This document shows positions 11,261-20,018 of a DNA stretch of 64,000 nucleotides, in pieces. The first letter of the stretch is position 1, and the number at the start of each line of letters is the position of its first letter. A program made the translations under genes and the position numbers. Origin of the DNA: DATNPH01 sp036703315 (GTDB taxonomy: Bacteria; Cyanobacteriota; Cyanobacteriia; Cyanobacteriales; Coleofasciculaceae); NCBI GenBank assembly GCA_036703315.1, contig DATNPH010000215.1, positions 1 to 64,000 of the forward strand. Direction: 5' to 3'. Under the pieces are notes generated by a model. The model was given only the letters and a program-made list of their open reading frames with translations. It searched no databases and was not told the origin of the DNA.

Positions 11261-11546
11261 AGCGGGAGCCTGAAAGCCTTACTATATTAAGTTTTGAAGG
11301 TTCAGTTGCGCGGTTAAGAATAATCATAGCATTTCAGCCTTTGATGGATGCAAGACCTCAGTGTCTAAATAAGCTAAAACCCAGTTCCAATATGCTTTCC
11401 ACTACTTGCGTGAATGAAAATTTAGGGCAACAAGCCTCAAAGCCTTGAACAGAAAACGATTCAGCCGTTTTTTACCAGCCGCCTCTAGAAACACCTACCC
11501 GTCCGCGCACTCGGCAGAAAAGCGCAGTCGAACAAATAAACGAAGT
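11261..11546 (-). promoter_or_regulatory. putative CRISPR leader region
   Basis: This noncoding stretch lies between the right-hand repeat and the repeat next to the SLH glycosidase gene. Given the minus-strand orientation of the array, it is the only place where a leader and crRNA promoter could lie. The 70 bp nearest the repeats are AT-rich on the minus strand (GCTATGATTATTCTTAACCG and on). No promoter boxes are certain. Confidence 0.5.
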
Positions 11547-11607
11547 ATGGCTAACAGCTAACTGTATTTTTTCCATCAGCCATTAGCCATTAGCCATTAA
11601 CCATCAG
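11547..11607. repeat. CCATTAG heptad repeat with inverted arm
   Basis: ATGGCTAACAGCTAACTGTA (11547-11566) faces a run of AGCCATT/AGCCATT/AACCATC units (11573-11607) across a T-rich loop, forming an imperfect stem. It abuts the stop codon of the SLH glycosidase gene and belongs to the same family as the repeat at 7511-7564. It may end that gene's transcript, because six T residues lie in the loop, but this is not a standard terminator. Confidence 0.7.
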
Positions 11608-13521
11608 CTACTTAGCTGGTTCTAAAGCTTCTGAAAGCTCAATCTCAATAGGTTTCGCTGGCATGGGGAATAGTACCTGAAAAGTCGTCTGACGCTGATC
11701 TAACGGTTCTTGTACATTATTCCATAAGGTTTCGTAGTAAAAGAACGACACACCGGCAAATCCCCGCTTCCGAACTGCCTCAACTTGCTGCTGGATTTGT
11801 GATGAGGTGATCCATTTTTCTTTTAACCCCGTTAAGACGCCGATACCGACAGGGATATGACTACGTGCTGCCTTAAGTTCAGGTTGCTCCAATTCTGAGA
11901 TAAAGACGTTGAGGTCGTCTCGATAAATCTGTACAAGCAGTTCTTCAATAAGACCACGTCGTTCCCAAGTCGCCCAGTCAGATAAAAAGAACTCGTAGGA
12001 GAAACGCTGTGGGTTAGGAGAGAGGGAAACAATGACTTTCCTGTTGCGCTCTTTAACCGCCTGGAATAGCCGCGCCATGAAATCAGTAATTTTGTCAGCA
12101 CGCCAGCGCACCCATTCAGGATCTTGGGGGTTAGTGGGGGGAGCTTTACCTTGGTGTTCTTGTTTGTACAACTGTACAGTGAAGTCATCGTAACCATATT
12201 CCGCTGGTAAACCGAAGTGGTCATCGAATTGAATGCCATCAATGTTATAGTTGTTGACCACCTCGATCGCTAAATCTTGGATGAACTGCTGCACCTCTGG
12301 CTTAAAGGGGTTGAGCCAGACTATCTCATGCAGCTTTCTATCCTCAGGCTTTACGCTATCTGGAATCTCAGTCTTTACGCCGTTACTCTTTTGGGTGATC
12401 CAATCTGGGTGGCGTTTGGCTAAATCAGAATAAGAGGGAGCTTTGAAACCAAATTCAAACCAGGGAATGACTCTCATGCCCTTTTGATGTCCCACCTCAA
12501 CTATTTCTTTAAGGACATCTCGCCCCTTTAATCCCCGTTCTGGATCAAACGATTCCTTCTCTAAGGGTGTTGATATCCGCGCTTCACGTCCAACAACTCG
12601 TTTAGCAACCTGACTTGGATAAAGAGTGTAGCCCCAGTTCCAAACAGTAGGATATACCGTATTGAAATTCATTTCCTTGAGGCGTTGCAGGGCTTTGGTA
12701 GTGTTTCGCCTTGAAACCAGCACATCACTATCAATATTCGTCAGCCACACACCCCGTAACTCGGCTTTGGCATTATTAGAGGGTGAGGTTCCCGCTTGGG
12801 CAATGTATTGGGAAGGCACCATCCCAACTGCACCAGTCGCTTGACATAACAATGCTGCGATCTCGCCACGACTTGCCAACTGATTCGGCTTGAGTGTCCG
12901 AACATCCGGATAATTGACAACTAGCTGTTTTTCTGTAGCTGCCGCGATCGCGCTTTGAGAGTATTCAGGAATGTCTGCGATGTCGGCAAAAGCCCCTTTC
13001 AACGTGTCCTGGGACGGCTTAGTCGGCATATACTTCAACCCACTTGCCAAAGACACCAACGCCTGCACACGGGGAATATTTTGATTGGGCTGGAAGACAC
13101 CGCCGGGATAACCTGCAATAAATCCACTTTGATACGCCTGACGAATTGCCTCACTAGCCCAGTAGTTAGTTGGCACATCAGCAAATTTTCCTCCCGTGCG
13201 TACCACAGGGACATCAGGGAAAGCGGTAGTCAGCATTGCCGCAAACTCAGCCCTCGTCACGGGTGCATTTGGCTTAAAGCTGCCATCTGGGTAACCATTG
13301 ATGATCCTACGCTGTGCTAGCTGCTCAATACAAGGTTGTGCCCAAGTCCCTTGGATATCATTGAGCGTCGTCTGACCGTAAGCGATCGTTGGTTTCAGCA
13401 GTGCGATCGCCATGCCCAAGACAAATAGGAAAACTAACCAAGCCTGACGCCCAAATGCGCGGCTAAAATAAACCAGTCCATCTGCACAGACTGTAAACAA
13501 GCGTTTAAGGAACCGTCTCAT
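11608..13521 (-). CDS. SLH-domain glycosyl-hydrolase-like protein (GHL10/COG1649 type)
   Basis: The 637-residue protein starts with a signal or anchor segment (about residues 25-49, AWLVFLFVLGMAIALLKPTI, cleavage plausible after AYG). Three S-layer homology repeats follow: NGYPDGSFKPNAPVTRAEFA, GYPGGVFQPNQNIPRVQA and NYPDVRTLKPNQLASRGEIA (roughly 52-230). From about residue 255 a family-10-like glycosidase barrel begins with AELRGVWLTNIDSDVL and includes GMRVIPWFEFGF and NYNIDGIQFDDHFGLP, whose paired Asp residues are candidate active-site acids. SLH repeats bind peptidoglycan-linked polymers, so the enzyme probably sits at the cell wall or outer envelope. The substrate is unknown. The ATG at 13521 fits the signal segment. 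Confidence 0.9.
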   Translation of the reverse strand: MRRFLKRLFTVCADGLVYFSRAFGRQAWLVFLFVLGMAIALLKPTIAYGQTTLNDIQGTWAQPCIEQLAQRRIINGYPDGSFKPNAPVTRAEFAAMLTTAFPDVPVVRTGGKFADVPTNYWASEAIRQAYQSGFIAGYPGGVFQPNQNIPRVQALVSLASGLKYMPTKPSQDTLKGAFADIADIPEYSQSAIAAATEKQLVVNYPDVRTLKPNQLASRGEIAALLCQATGAVGMVPSQYIAQAGTSPSNNAKAELRGVWLTNIDSDVLVSRRNTTKALQRLKEMNFNTVYPTVWNWGYTLYPSQVAKRVVGREARISTPLEKESFDPERGLKGRDVLKEIVEVGHQKGMRVIPWFEFGFKAPSYSDLAKRHPDWITQKSNGVKTEIPDSVKPEDRKLHEIVWLNPFKPEVQQFIQDLAIEVVNNYNIDGIQFDDHFGLPAEYGYDDFTVQLYKQEHQGKAPPTNPQDPEWVRWRADKITDFMARLFQAVKERNRKVIVSLSPNPQRFSYEFFLSDWATWERRGLIEELLVQIYRDDLNVFISELEQPELKAARSHIPVGIGVLTGLKEKWITSSQIQQQVEAVRKRGFAGVSFFYYETLWNNVQEPLDQRQTTFQVLFPMPAKPIEIELSEALEPAK

Positions 13522-14465
13522 AAGTATAGAAGTAGATATTACACAATTGACGCCAGCGTCTTGGACTAATCAGGAATGACTTGGATAACTTAGCAAAGGT
13601 TGCAGCTAAACAGTAAAGTATCCAAAAAGTACGTAGCCAGGACTTTTGCTACAAGCCTGTGCAGGTAAGAAGGAATGAACAGAGGATTAGAAAGTCACTC
13701 TTTTTTATGAAGATTGTGTAAAGGTAGCTTTTGACCAATTCTCGGATGATTTATAAGTCCAGCTGATGATAAAAGGCTTTTGGGTCATGATCGGGTCACA
13801 GCTTTGTAAACCATTGTAAAAAATTGCACGAATTATCAAAGCAATAGGCATCTACCTAGTGATTCATACTTAATGAGTATTTACGTTGATAAGTTTATCC
13901 AAGAATTAAACACTTAAAGATTAGATGAAAATGGTACTTTAGCCAAAATCTTGTATTTAATCAACTTTATTATTCTTTTGTTGTCTGAGAGATAGGACTT
14001 ACGCATAATGTCTATTTGTAGGGTGGGCATAGCCCACCATCACTCTATGGGTAGTGCCTGACGGCTTGATTTGCGTATGTCCTGAGAAAATTTCTTATTA
14101 GACGACTAAGACTAATCCCTTACACAAACTAGATTGCCGATTGTTAAATCTTTCTATGCAAAAAGTGATAAATTTGTCACCTGTGAAATGCTTTGCTGAA
14201 AAGATAAGCTTCAGTAGCAATGTAATTCTTGGAGCAATTGCGCCTCATGCATTACTTGTTAGTTACCACATAAGCGCCTCGAAAACCAGTGAGCGATATC
14301 TGGAGGTCTGGGCTAATGTTTTAAATTTTATGACAATTTTGCCGCTTTTTAGGCGAGTAGCGTGTTGTCAGTCATCAGCTCAAGTCTAAAGATCATCCGA
14401 TCTAAGGAAGTCAAAACAGTTTTTTAATTTAAAACTTCAATTACAACGTTATTTAGTGTTCTCCG
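13522..14465. other. long intergenic region, MITE-like element inside
   Basis: This 944 bp stretch has no convincing gene. The 13522-13990 part is AT-rich; ATACTTAATGAGTAT (about 13866) is a small palindrome. The element at 13994-14083 is described separately. A plus-strand open frame at 14141-14389 has no recognisable composition or ribosome site and is not called. Confidence 0.5.
13994..14083. mobile_element. 90 bp MITE-like element with terminal and internal inverted repeats
   Basis: The ends are AGGACTTACGCA and its near complement TGCGTATGTCCT, an imperfect terminal inverted repeat of 12 bp. Inside is a second palindrome, GGTGGGC-ATA-GCCCACC. There is no coding capacity, so it would need a transposase supplied in trans. 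A related copy, missing the right end and interrupted, lies at 20769-20975 (GGATTTACGCATAAC, GTAGGGTGGG and CATAGCCCACCATCAC shared). Confidence 0.7.
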
Positions 14466-14963
14466 ATGACAAACGACTATCATTCAGAAGATTTGGCAGT
14501 AAACAACCACCGCTCACTCAGAAGGCTGGAGAGAGCGATCACCATGTCTCAAGGTCAGTTTTCGCTAAATTTAGTGTGCTGCAATTCGCCCTCGTTACGA
14601 CAGCAAGTGGTAAACCAGTTGCAGGAAGCCTCTTCATTCCAAATCCAAAAGCTGATCCTACATCCATCGGTTAACACACTCTTTACAACTATACTGACAG
14701 CCGTTGAAGGGCAGCAACCACCAGCATTGATAGTCTTAGGTCTAGAGTCAGTGATTGCAATTGAGCAAGTATTAAGTGCAACAAACCTGGTGCGAGATGA
14801 GTTTCGCAAAAACTTTGCCTTTCCCTTGGTGCTGTGTATAAATGATGAGATTTTGCACAAGATGATTCGATTGGCACCTGATTTTAAGAATTGGGCAGCG
14901 AACCCAATTCGTTTTGAAGTCCCTAAGAAGCAGTGGTTTGCACGGGCAGCAATTACTGCATAA
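14466..14963 (+). CDS. stand-alone N-terminal domain of large cyanobacterial TPR/WD40-type protein, probably truncated
   Basis: This 165-residue protein has the features SLRRLERAITMSQGQFSLNL, LGLESVIAIEQVLSATNLVR, DEFRKNFAFPLVLCINDEIL and RLAPDFKNWAANPIRFEV. From family knowledge, this domain normally forms the first 160 or so residues of much larger cyanobacterial proteins that continue into ATPase, TPR or WD40 regions. Here the frame stops about where the domain boundary would be, and no continuation is visible downstream in any frame, so it is a solo domain or a remnant. A later ATG at 14544 (MSQGQF) is a possible start. Function is unknown. The family assignment is from memory and moderately certain. 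Confidence 0.6.
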   Translation: MTNDYHSEDLAVNNHRSLRRLERAITMSQGQFSLNLVCCNSPSLRQQVVNQLQEASSFQIQKLILHPSVNTLFTTILTAVEGQQPPALIVLGLESVIAIEQVLSATNLVRDEFRKNFAFPLVLCINDEILHKMIRLAPDFKNWAANPIRFEVPKKQWFARAAITA

Positions 14964-15139
14964 TTTGTCAATTGGGCATAATGTATGGGGAATTATCATG
15001 AAATTCCGTTGTCACCTATACCTTATGTTCTATGCCCTACTTTAATTTAAATACACAACTTGTAGACGCGATCGCTTAACACCTTACAACATCATGACGT
15101 AGTCAGCTGAAAGATTTGTCTAGAAAACTTACAACTAAA

Positions 15140-16087
15140 CTAGGAACGGTAGACCCAATTTAAAAAAGTCTTTAGCCCTATAAGACGACGAACAAGCATT
15201 GATGGTCTGGGTTTCTTAGCTACTAAAAAATACTCCCTTAACCACTCAGATCCTTGAGATAATGCCTGAAATTCTACGCCGACGGCTTTTTGTTGGCGTG
15301 CTAAACGATGGAGTTCTGAGTAAGCCCCCATCAAATTTTCACATTGCCCTGCTGTATAGGAGCGATTTCTATTTTGTAACCACTGTCGATTCAATTCAAT
15401 CGCCGCGTGCATTCCTTCAAATAACTTTTCCGAATTTAAGTTTTGGTTACGGCACTGGGGAGTGTCCATTCGATATAAAGCGCCCTGGCTTTCCCCATAG
15501 GCAACTGTAAATTGGCTTACCAACTTAAACCAAAAAGCAATATCTTCTGCTAAATACTGATCCAGTTGCTCAGGCCAATAACAATCAGGAGATAGAATTG
15601 ATCGTTTAACCAAAGCCGCATGAACAGCCCAAGGAGCAAAGGCGATCGCTCTATCCCGGAGCACCTGAACTGATTGTCCAAGACCCGTTGGCGACTTGAG
15701 TATCCTGATTGTCGGATTCTCATCTGTAAATTCTTGCCAGTAGCAAGCAATAATCTCAGCCTCTGGATTTTTGTTTACAGTTACCAGTTGCTGTTTTAGG
15801 TGGTCTGGTTCTAGCAAATCATCGGCATCTAGAAACTGAACCCATTCCCCTTGAGCTAAGGACAGTCCGTAATTGCGAGTTGCCCCTGGTCCTTGCTTGG
15901 GTGACTGCAAAAAGTGGATGCGGGAATCCTGAATAGCTTGAGCTTTTTCCCAACTGCCGTCAGTCGAGCCATTGTCTACTATTAGCATTTCCCAATCGGA
16001 GTAAGTCTGGGAAAGTACCGACTGAATCGTATCTACAACATATGTAATCTTGTTATACAACGGAGTAATGATCGAGACTTTTGGCAT
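15140..16087 (-). CDS. family 2 glycosyltransferase
   Basis: The protein has a GT-A fold of the GT2 family: VSIITPLYNK at the N-terminus, DNGSTDGSW (nucleotide-sugar binding) and FLDADDLLEPDH, whose DAD is the metal-binding DXD. The C-terminal third is helical and ends MLVRRLIGLKTFLNWVYRS. The ATG at 16087 gives 316 residues and begins MPKVSIITPLY, as is usual in the family; the upstream GTG at 16123 would overlap the preceding gene by 19 bp. It is the last gene of the minus-strand polysaccharide locus and probably adds one sugar to the repeat unit. Donor and acceptor are unknown. Confidence 0.88.
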   Translation of the reverse strand: MPKVSIITPLYNKITYVVDTIQSVLSQTYSDWEMLIVDNGSTDGSWEKAQAIQDSRIHFLQSPKQGPGATRNYGLSLAQGEWVQFLDADDLLEPDHLKQQLVTVNKNPEAEIIACYWQEFTDENPTIRILKSPTGLGQSVQVLRDRAIAFAPWAVHAALVKRSILSPDCYWPEQLDQYLAEDIAFWFKLVSQFTVAYGESQGALYRMDTPQCRNQNLNSEKLFEGMHAAIELNRQWLQNRNRSYTAGQCENLMGAYSELHRLARQQKAVGVEFQALSQGSEWLREYFLVAKKPRPSMLVRRLIGLKTFLNWVYRS

Positions 16088-16104
16088 TAGGGATTTTGTC
16101 TTAG

Positions 16105-17064
16105 CTACTTTTTGCGGAGCCACAGACTACCGCAACGATGATAGGGGTTTTTCCACTGAAGAACTCCAGGCCACAACTTAGCGACTTCCTGTGGGTAGTC
16201 TACAGACAGCCAATGATTGGCTAAGACTACCTCGAAGCGATGATTATACGCCAGAAATGCCTCTAGCATATATTGCTCATTCCATGCTCTACGCTCCTCA
16301 ATCAACCATTTCGGTGGGTAATCATAGGGAAAGAATATGTCATGGAAGTGAACCCAAACGCCGCTAGCAATAGTCGGCAAAATTTCCAAAATTTCCCGAC
16401 ACACATCACTACCAAATTTGACTGTATGGGTTGAATCAATAAAAAGGATGTCACCAGGTTCTAATTGCTCAAAAACCTTCAGCTCAATAGTTTCAACTTT
16501 TTCAGTGATGAGTTGAATCTCAAGATTCGCTTCTGTTAGCTGTGGTTCGGGATAGGGTTCTATGCAAAGAATTTTGCCAACCTTGCCCTCTTGCTGATTC
16601 ATGGCGATCGCTAGCCCAGCAATTTGAGTTGAATACCCACAGCCAATTTCTATAATTTTCGTAGGTTTTATCTCTCTTATAAGTGCGTAGTAAACAGCTG
16701 CATCTACCTCTAAATAGAAATTATTAAAAAAGTCAAATTTGAAGTTGGAGTTTTCATTATTATTAATTTGTTGTATTTCTGAACTATATGTAGTTAATCT
16801 TTTAACCCATTCTAGTTGAGCATCTAAATTCCACTCAACAGCTTTTGAATAGCGTCTTTTAAAAATATCCTCTTGAGTGAGCTCTGCAAAATTGGGTAGT
16901 GGCTCATAGTAGTGGAATTTTCGAATGCTGTAACCCCACTTGTCCCCCAATGTAGGATTTCTATACAACAGCCAAAGGAATTTATTGATCAAAGGAAAAG
17001 GTGCTTTATTTAAAAAAGCTAACAATAATTTATTGGTTAGATTCTTGATAGTTTCTTGTGACAT
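16105..17064 (-). CDS. class I SAM-dependent methyltransferase
   Basis: The 319-residue protein has a Rossmann-type SAM-binding core: KIIEIGCGYSTQIAGLA (motif I), ILCIEPYPEPQL (motif II region) and DILFIDSTHTVKFGSDV, a pattern of the Methyltransf_24 group often found in glycan clusters. The later HFHDIFFPYDYPPKWL contains a conserved HDI often seen in this group. The 120-residue N-terminal extension is specific. The gene is visibly AT-rich compared with its neighbours. Only 10 bp separate it from the upstream glycosyltransferase, so they are very likely co-transcribed. The target is inferred to be a sugar of the exported polysaccharide. Confidence 0.82.
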   Translation of the reverse strand: MSQETIKNLTNKLLLAFLNKAPFPLINKFLWLLYRNPTLGDKWGYSIRKFHYYEPLPNFAELTQEDIFKRRYSKAVEWNLDAQLEWVKRLTTYSSEIQQINNNENSNFKFDFFNNFYLEVDAAVYYALIREIKPTKIIEIGCGYSTQIAGLAIAMNQQEGKVGKILCIEPYPEPQLTEANLEIQLITEKVETIELKVFEQLEPGDILFIDSTHTVKFGSDVCREILEILPTIASGVWVHFHDIFFPYDYPPKWLIEERRAWNEQYMLEAFLAYNHRFEVVLANHWLSVDYPQEVAKLWPGVLQWKNPYHRCGSLWLRKK

Positions 17065-17074
17065 TTTCGATTAT

Positions 17075-18289
17075 TTATTTTTTAGATTTGTTTTGGTATT
17101 TAAATTTTGTAGCAGCTACCTGATAAAGACCCTTAACAAACTGCTGCTGGATTTTGTCTGGATTAAACATTTCCCACGCCATTTTTAAAGCCCTATTTCC
17201 AAGACGTGTTTGCTCTTCAGGTTGAGTTGCCAGTTCTTTAATCGCTTTTACTAAGTCCTGTGCTAAGGGAGATGTTACTACTAACGCTGAGTGATATCTA
17301 CGTCCCCACTGAACAGCAGAACAAGAGTCGGGTCCCCAAATGATAATCGGCTTGCCAAACTGGCAATATTCTACAATTTTAGAAGGAAAACTGGTTTTCA
17401 TTCGCATCTGATCAGCTGGATTGAAAGACATAGCTACTAGCAAAGCTTTAGCCTTCCTAAGTTCATGCTCTAATAAATCTCTTGAAATAAATCCGCCGTA
17501 TATTTGATTAGCTTTGACTTGTTGCACAAGAGAGTCTGACCAATCTAGAGAGGAACCAAATAACTTCAACTGAAATTCAGATTCATCCTGAATTAAATTA
17601 CACAAGCTTTGGAGCATTACTCCATAAATACCGGAAAGAACTCCTGCATAAATTACTGCGAATGCATCTTCTCGGGCCCCAGTAACTGGAAGGTCTTCTT
17701 TGACTGATTGATTGGGAATGGGAAACAAAACTTGTGCATTAGGGTGTGTTCCCAACGCCTGTCGTATTTGTTCACTCACACAGAATGCGAGCTGGCTTTG
17801 CTGATAAAGTCGCTTAAACCGCCTGGTCAAAATTTCTCTAGCGAAGGAATGGACATAAGCGATATCAGGCCACCAATCATGAAAGACTGTTACCAGAGGG
17901 ATATTAAACTGTTGGGAAATCTGTTGAGCCAGCCAGCATAATTCATGGTGAGCTACTGTGAGAATTAGGTCAGGCTTTTTATTTTGAACGTAGTGCCGAA
18001 GTTTCTTGGTGTCATGGAAGGTACTGAAACACTGGAGTAGATCATGTGTCGATCTGGACAGCCTTGTTCTTGTCAGTCGAGTAAGTAGTTGGTTAGCCTG
18101 AATCTCTATAATTTCTTCAGCTAAGCAGTCTTGGAAATCATTGATAGCGATCGCTTCCATAGGTACACTTCGTGCGATCGCTAATCTAAATTGTGGTTCC
18201 TGTGAGAAATGCCTGTAAAGAACCAACTCACCGCCAGTAGTATCTCGCGGTAGTACTGAAGAGATGAGCAAGATTCTCAATGCAGCCAT
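17075..18289 (-). CDS. family 4-like glycosyltransferase
   Basis: This is a GT-B type glycosyltransferase of 405 residues. The N-terminus RILLISSVLPRDTTGGELVL has the GG loop of the acceptor domain. The C-terminal domain has FAVIYAGVLSGIYG, then MKTSFPSKIVEYCQFGKPII, the place where GT4 enzymes bind the nucleotide-sugar. The classical EXFGxxxxE pattern is replaced by the SKIVEYCQFGKP version. The ATG at 18289 is chosen over the TTG immediately before it. It lies in the polysaccharide locus, just upstream of a methyltransferase. Sugar specificity cannot be read from sequence. Confidence 0.82.
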   Translation of the reverse strand: MAALRILLISSVLPRDTTGGELVLYRHFSQEPQFRLAIARSVPMEAIAINDFQDCLAEEIIEIQANQLLTRLTRTRLSRSTHDLLQCFSTFHDTKKLRHYVQNKKPDLILTVAHHELCWLAQQISQQFNIPLVTVFHDWWPDIAYVHSFAREILTRRFKRLYQQSQLAFCVSEQIRQALGTHPNAQVLFPIPNQSVKEDLPVTGAREDAFAVIYAGVLSGIYGVMLQSLCNLIQDESEFQLKLFGSSLDWSDSLVQQVKANQIYGGFISRDLLEHELRKAKALLVAMSFNPADQMRMKTSFPSKIVEYCQFGKPIIIWGPDSCSAVQWGRRYHSALVVTSPLAQDLVKAIKELATQPEEQTRLGNRALKMAWEMFNPDKIQQQFVKGLYQVAATKFKYQNKSKK

Positions 18290-18330
18290 CAATGATAGTT
18301 TGAGGGGATATTTCTTAACTAATTACAAAA

Positions 18331-18420
18331 AGTTTTGAGTTTGAGTTGGTTAGGAGCAATCCGCTATAACTTAACTCAGAACTCAGAACTCAGAACTTAG
18401 AACTCAAAACTCTTGAACTC
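18331..18420. repeat. AACTCAG heptad repeat with inverted arm
   Basis: AGTTTTGAGTTTGAGTT (18331-18347) faces a run of AACTCAG units (18373 onwards, at least three in tandem, then degenerate copies ending near 18420). The arms can pair. The run reaches the last codons of the adjacent glycosyltransferase gene and fills most of the gap between two cluster genes, so a long polycistronic transcript would form a large hairpin here. Confidence 0.75.
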
Positions 18421-19747
18421 AGGTTTCTTTGCGGATGGGAAGAGAGTCACCAGTCACCTGTCCAATGTTCATAGCACTGGATGATTCAAGCTGCTTAAAG
18501 ACAGCTTCACATAGCACCTTTGAATACTGCTTAGCAATCAACTCAGGTGTAAAGTAAGACAGTAGATAGCTACGCCCCGCTTGCCCCATCTGTTTGATGA
18601 GTTGTGGATCTGCTGCCAAACCTTTGATAAACGCAGCAAGCCCAGAGGCATCACCATTACTAAACGCCTTACCACACTGGGCGTCATTGACGAGTGCCCG
18701 AAGATAGGAGTGTTGCTCACAGATGACAGCAACGGGACGCCCCGCTGCCAAAGCGGCGTAAAGCTTGCTGGGTGCCACCAAGCCTTCCATGCCGGGACTA
18801 ACGCTGACGAGGGACAAGTCACAGGCTGTTAGTGAATAGGGCAGATTTTGTTTATCCTGATAGGGCAAAAACTGACAATTGCACAAGCCTAGCTGATTAG
18901 CTCGTAACCGAAAAGCTTGACGCTTGGCACCATTACCAATGAAGACAAACTGAATCGGTTCTTGTTTTAAGAGGATGGCAGCTTCGAGAATTGTTTCTAG
19001 ATCATGGCAGCAACCCATATTACCGGAATAAAGAACAGTAAAGGTATCTACTAGATTGAAGGCTTTTGCAAAGCTATTTTGGTGTTTAGCGATCGGTACA
19101 ATTTGCTTTGGGTCAGCCCAATTATGGATGACTGCAATTTTATCGATAACGTCTGGGCATTTTGCAACAACTCGATCTTTCATCGAAGGACTCAGAACGA
19201 TAAGTTGTTGAGCATGCTTCCAAATGCGGCAGTTAAGAGCATCCCAGAGTCGAACTAACCAGTGATGACGGGAGATGACCTTTAGCTCGACGGCAACGTC
19301 AGGATATAAATCATACAGAAGACAAACATAGGGGATCCCAAACAGCTTATTGGCTAAGTACCCCAGAATTGGTAAAAAGGGGGGAGCTGTGGTGAGGAGC
19401 AGAATGTCACCCCGACTGCGAGTTTTGAGCAAGTAGAGTCCAGAACGTACACAAAATAGAAGTCCATTGACGGCTTTGCCACGAATTCGCTTAGACCAAA
19501 TTCTAGTAGCCCGCGATCGCCGAATTACAACCTGACCTGAGCACTCAGTCGCTGGGGCAGACTCCTTGTGGAATGCGTAACCCGGCTGCCCTGTAAAGAC
19601 TTGAACTGATAAACCCAGCAGTCCCAACTGAACGGCTAGCTCCTCAATCAACTGCCCCGTTGCGGCGTAGTCAGGCGGATAAAACTGCGTAATAATCGAC
19701 AGTTTGATCTGTTTACTATGACGCATCGGGATCCTTCCATTGCTCAT
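18419..19747 (-). CDS. family 4 glycosyltransferase (WbuB-like)
   Basis: This 442-residue GT-B enzyme starts IKLSIITQFYPPDYAATGQL, the N-terminal signature of WbuB-like GT4 enzymes that use a membrane-bound acceptor. It continues with LFGIPYVCLLYDLYPDVAVE, VIHNWADPKQI, the donor-site segment FTVLYSGNMGCCHDLETILEA (start of the C-terminal domain), and LVAPSKLYAALAAGRPVAVI. A hydrophobic stretch at about 115-140 fits membrane association. It may add an early sugar to a lipid-linked intermediate. Its 3' end reaches into the AACTCAG repeat. Confidence 0.87.
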   Translation of the reverse strand: MSNGRIPMRHSKQIKLSIITQFYPPDYAATGQLIEELAVQLGLLGLSVQVFTGQPGYAFHKESAPATECSGQVVIRRSRATRIWSKRIRGKAVNGLLFCVRSGLYLLKTRSRGDILLLTTAPPFLPILGYLANKLFGIPYVCLLYDLYPDVAVELKVISRHHWLVRLWDALNCRIWKHAQQLIVLSPSMKDRVVAKCPDVIDKIAVIHNWADPKQIVPIAKHQNSFAKAFNLVDTFTVLYSGNMGCCHDLETILEAAILLKQEPIQFVFIGNGAKRQAFRLRANQLGLCNCQFLPYQDKQNLPYSLTACDLSLVSVSPGMEGLVAPSKLYAALAAGRPVAVICEQHSYLRALVNDAQCGKAFSNGDASGLAAFIKGLAADPQLIKQMGQAGRSYLLSYFTPELIAKQYSKVLCEAVFKQLESSSAMNIGQVTGDSLPIRKET

Positions 19748-20018
19748 GTCGCCTCGTTACTAACGTTGGGTAGTGTTTTCACTTATGTTGCCCTTCTGCT
19801 GTTGTTTTGCTATCAAGGCTCTAAAAACGCCTAGAAATAGAAGTTAATCTCACAGCTTCTTTAAGAAGGCATATGTTATTAACACTTTTTTTGTCAAGTT
19901 TCTTGCCAGACGGACGGATCATGTGCTACATCAGTAAGAGGTAAAAATTGGGAAATCTTACAGTTGTGATCAGCAATCTTTCTGCTATCAGAGCTAATTT
20001 GAGGTAGGAATTTAACTA

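Noticed and set aside
11832..12242. 136-codon frame in another phase within the SLH glycosidase gene
   Set aside because: Shadow of a well-supported gene; Thr/Ser-rich without domain features.
14141..14389. 82-codon plus-strand frame upstream of the solo-domain gene
   Set aside because: No ribosome site or family resemblance; amino-acid composition looks random.
14555..14999. Overlapping minus-strand frames opposite the solo-domain gene (up to 138 codons)
   Set aside because: Antisense shadows; the plus-strand frame carries the recognisable domain.
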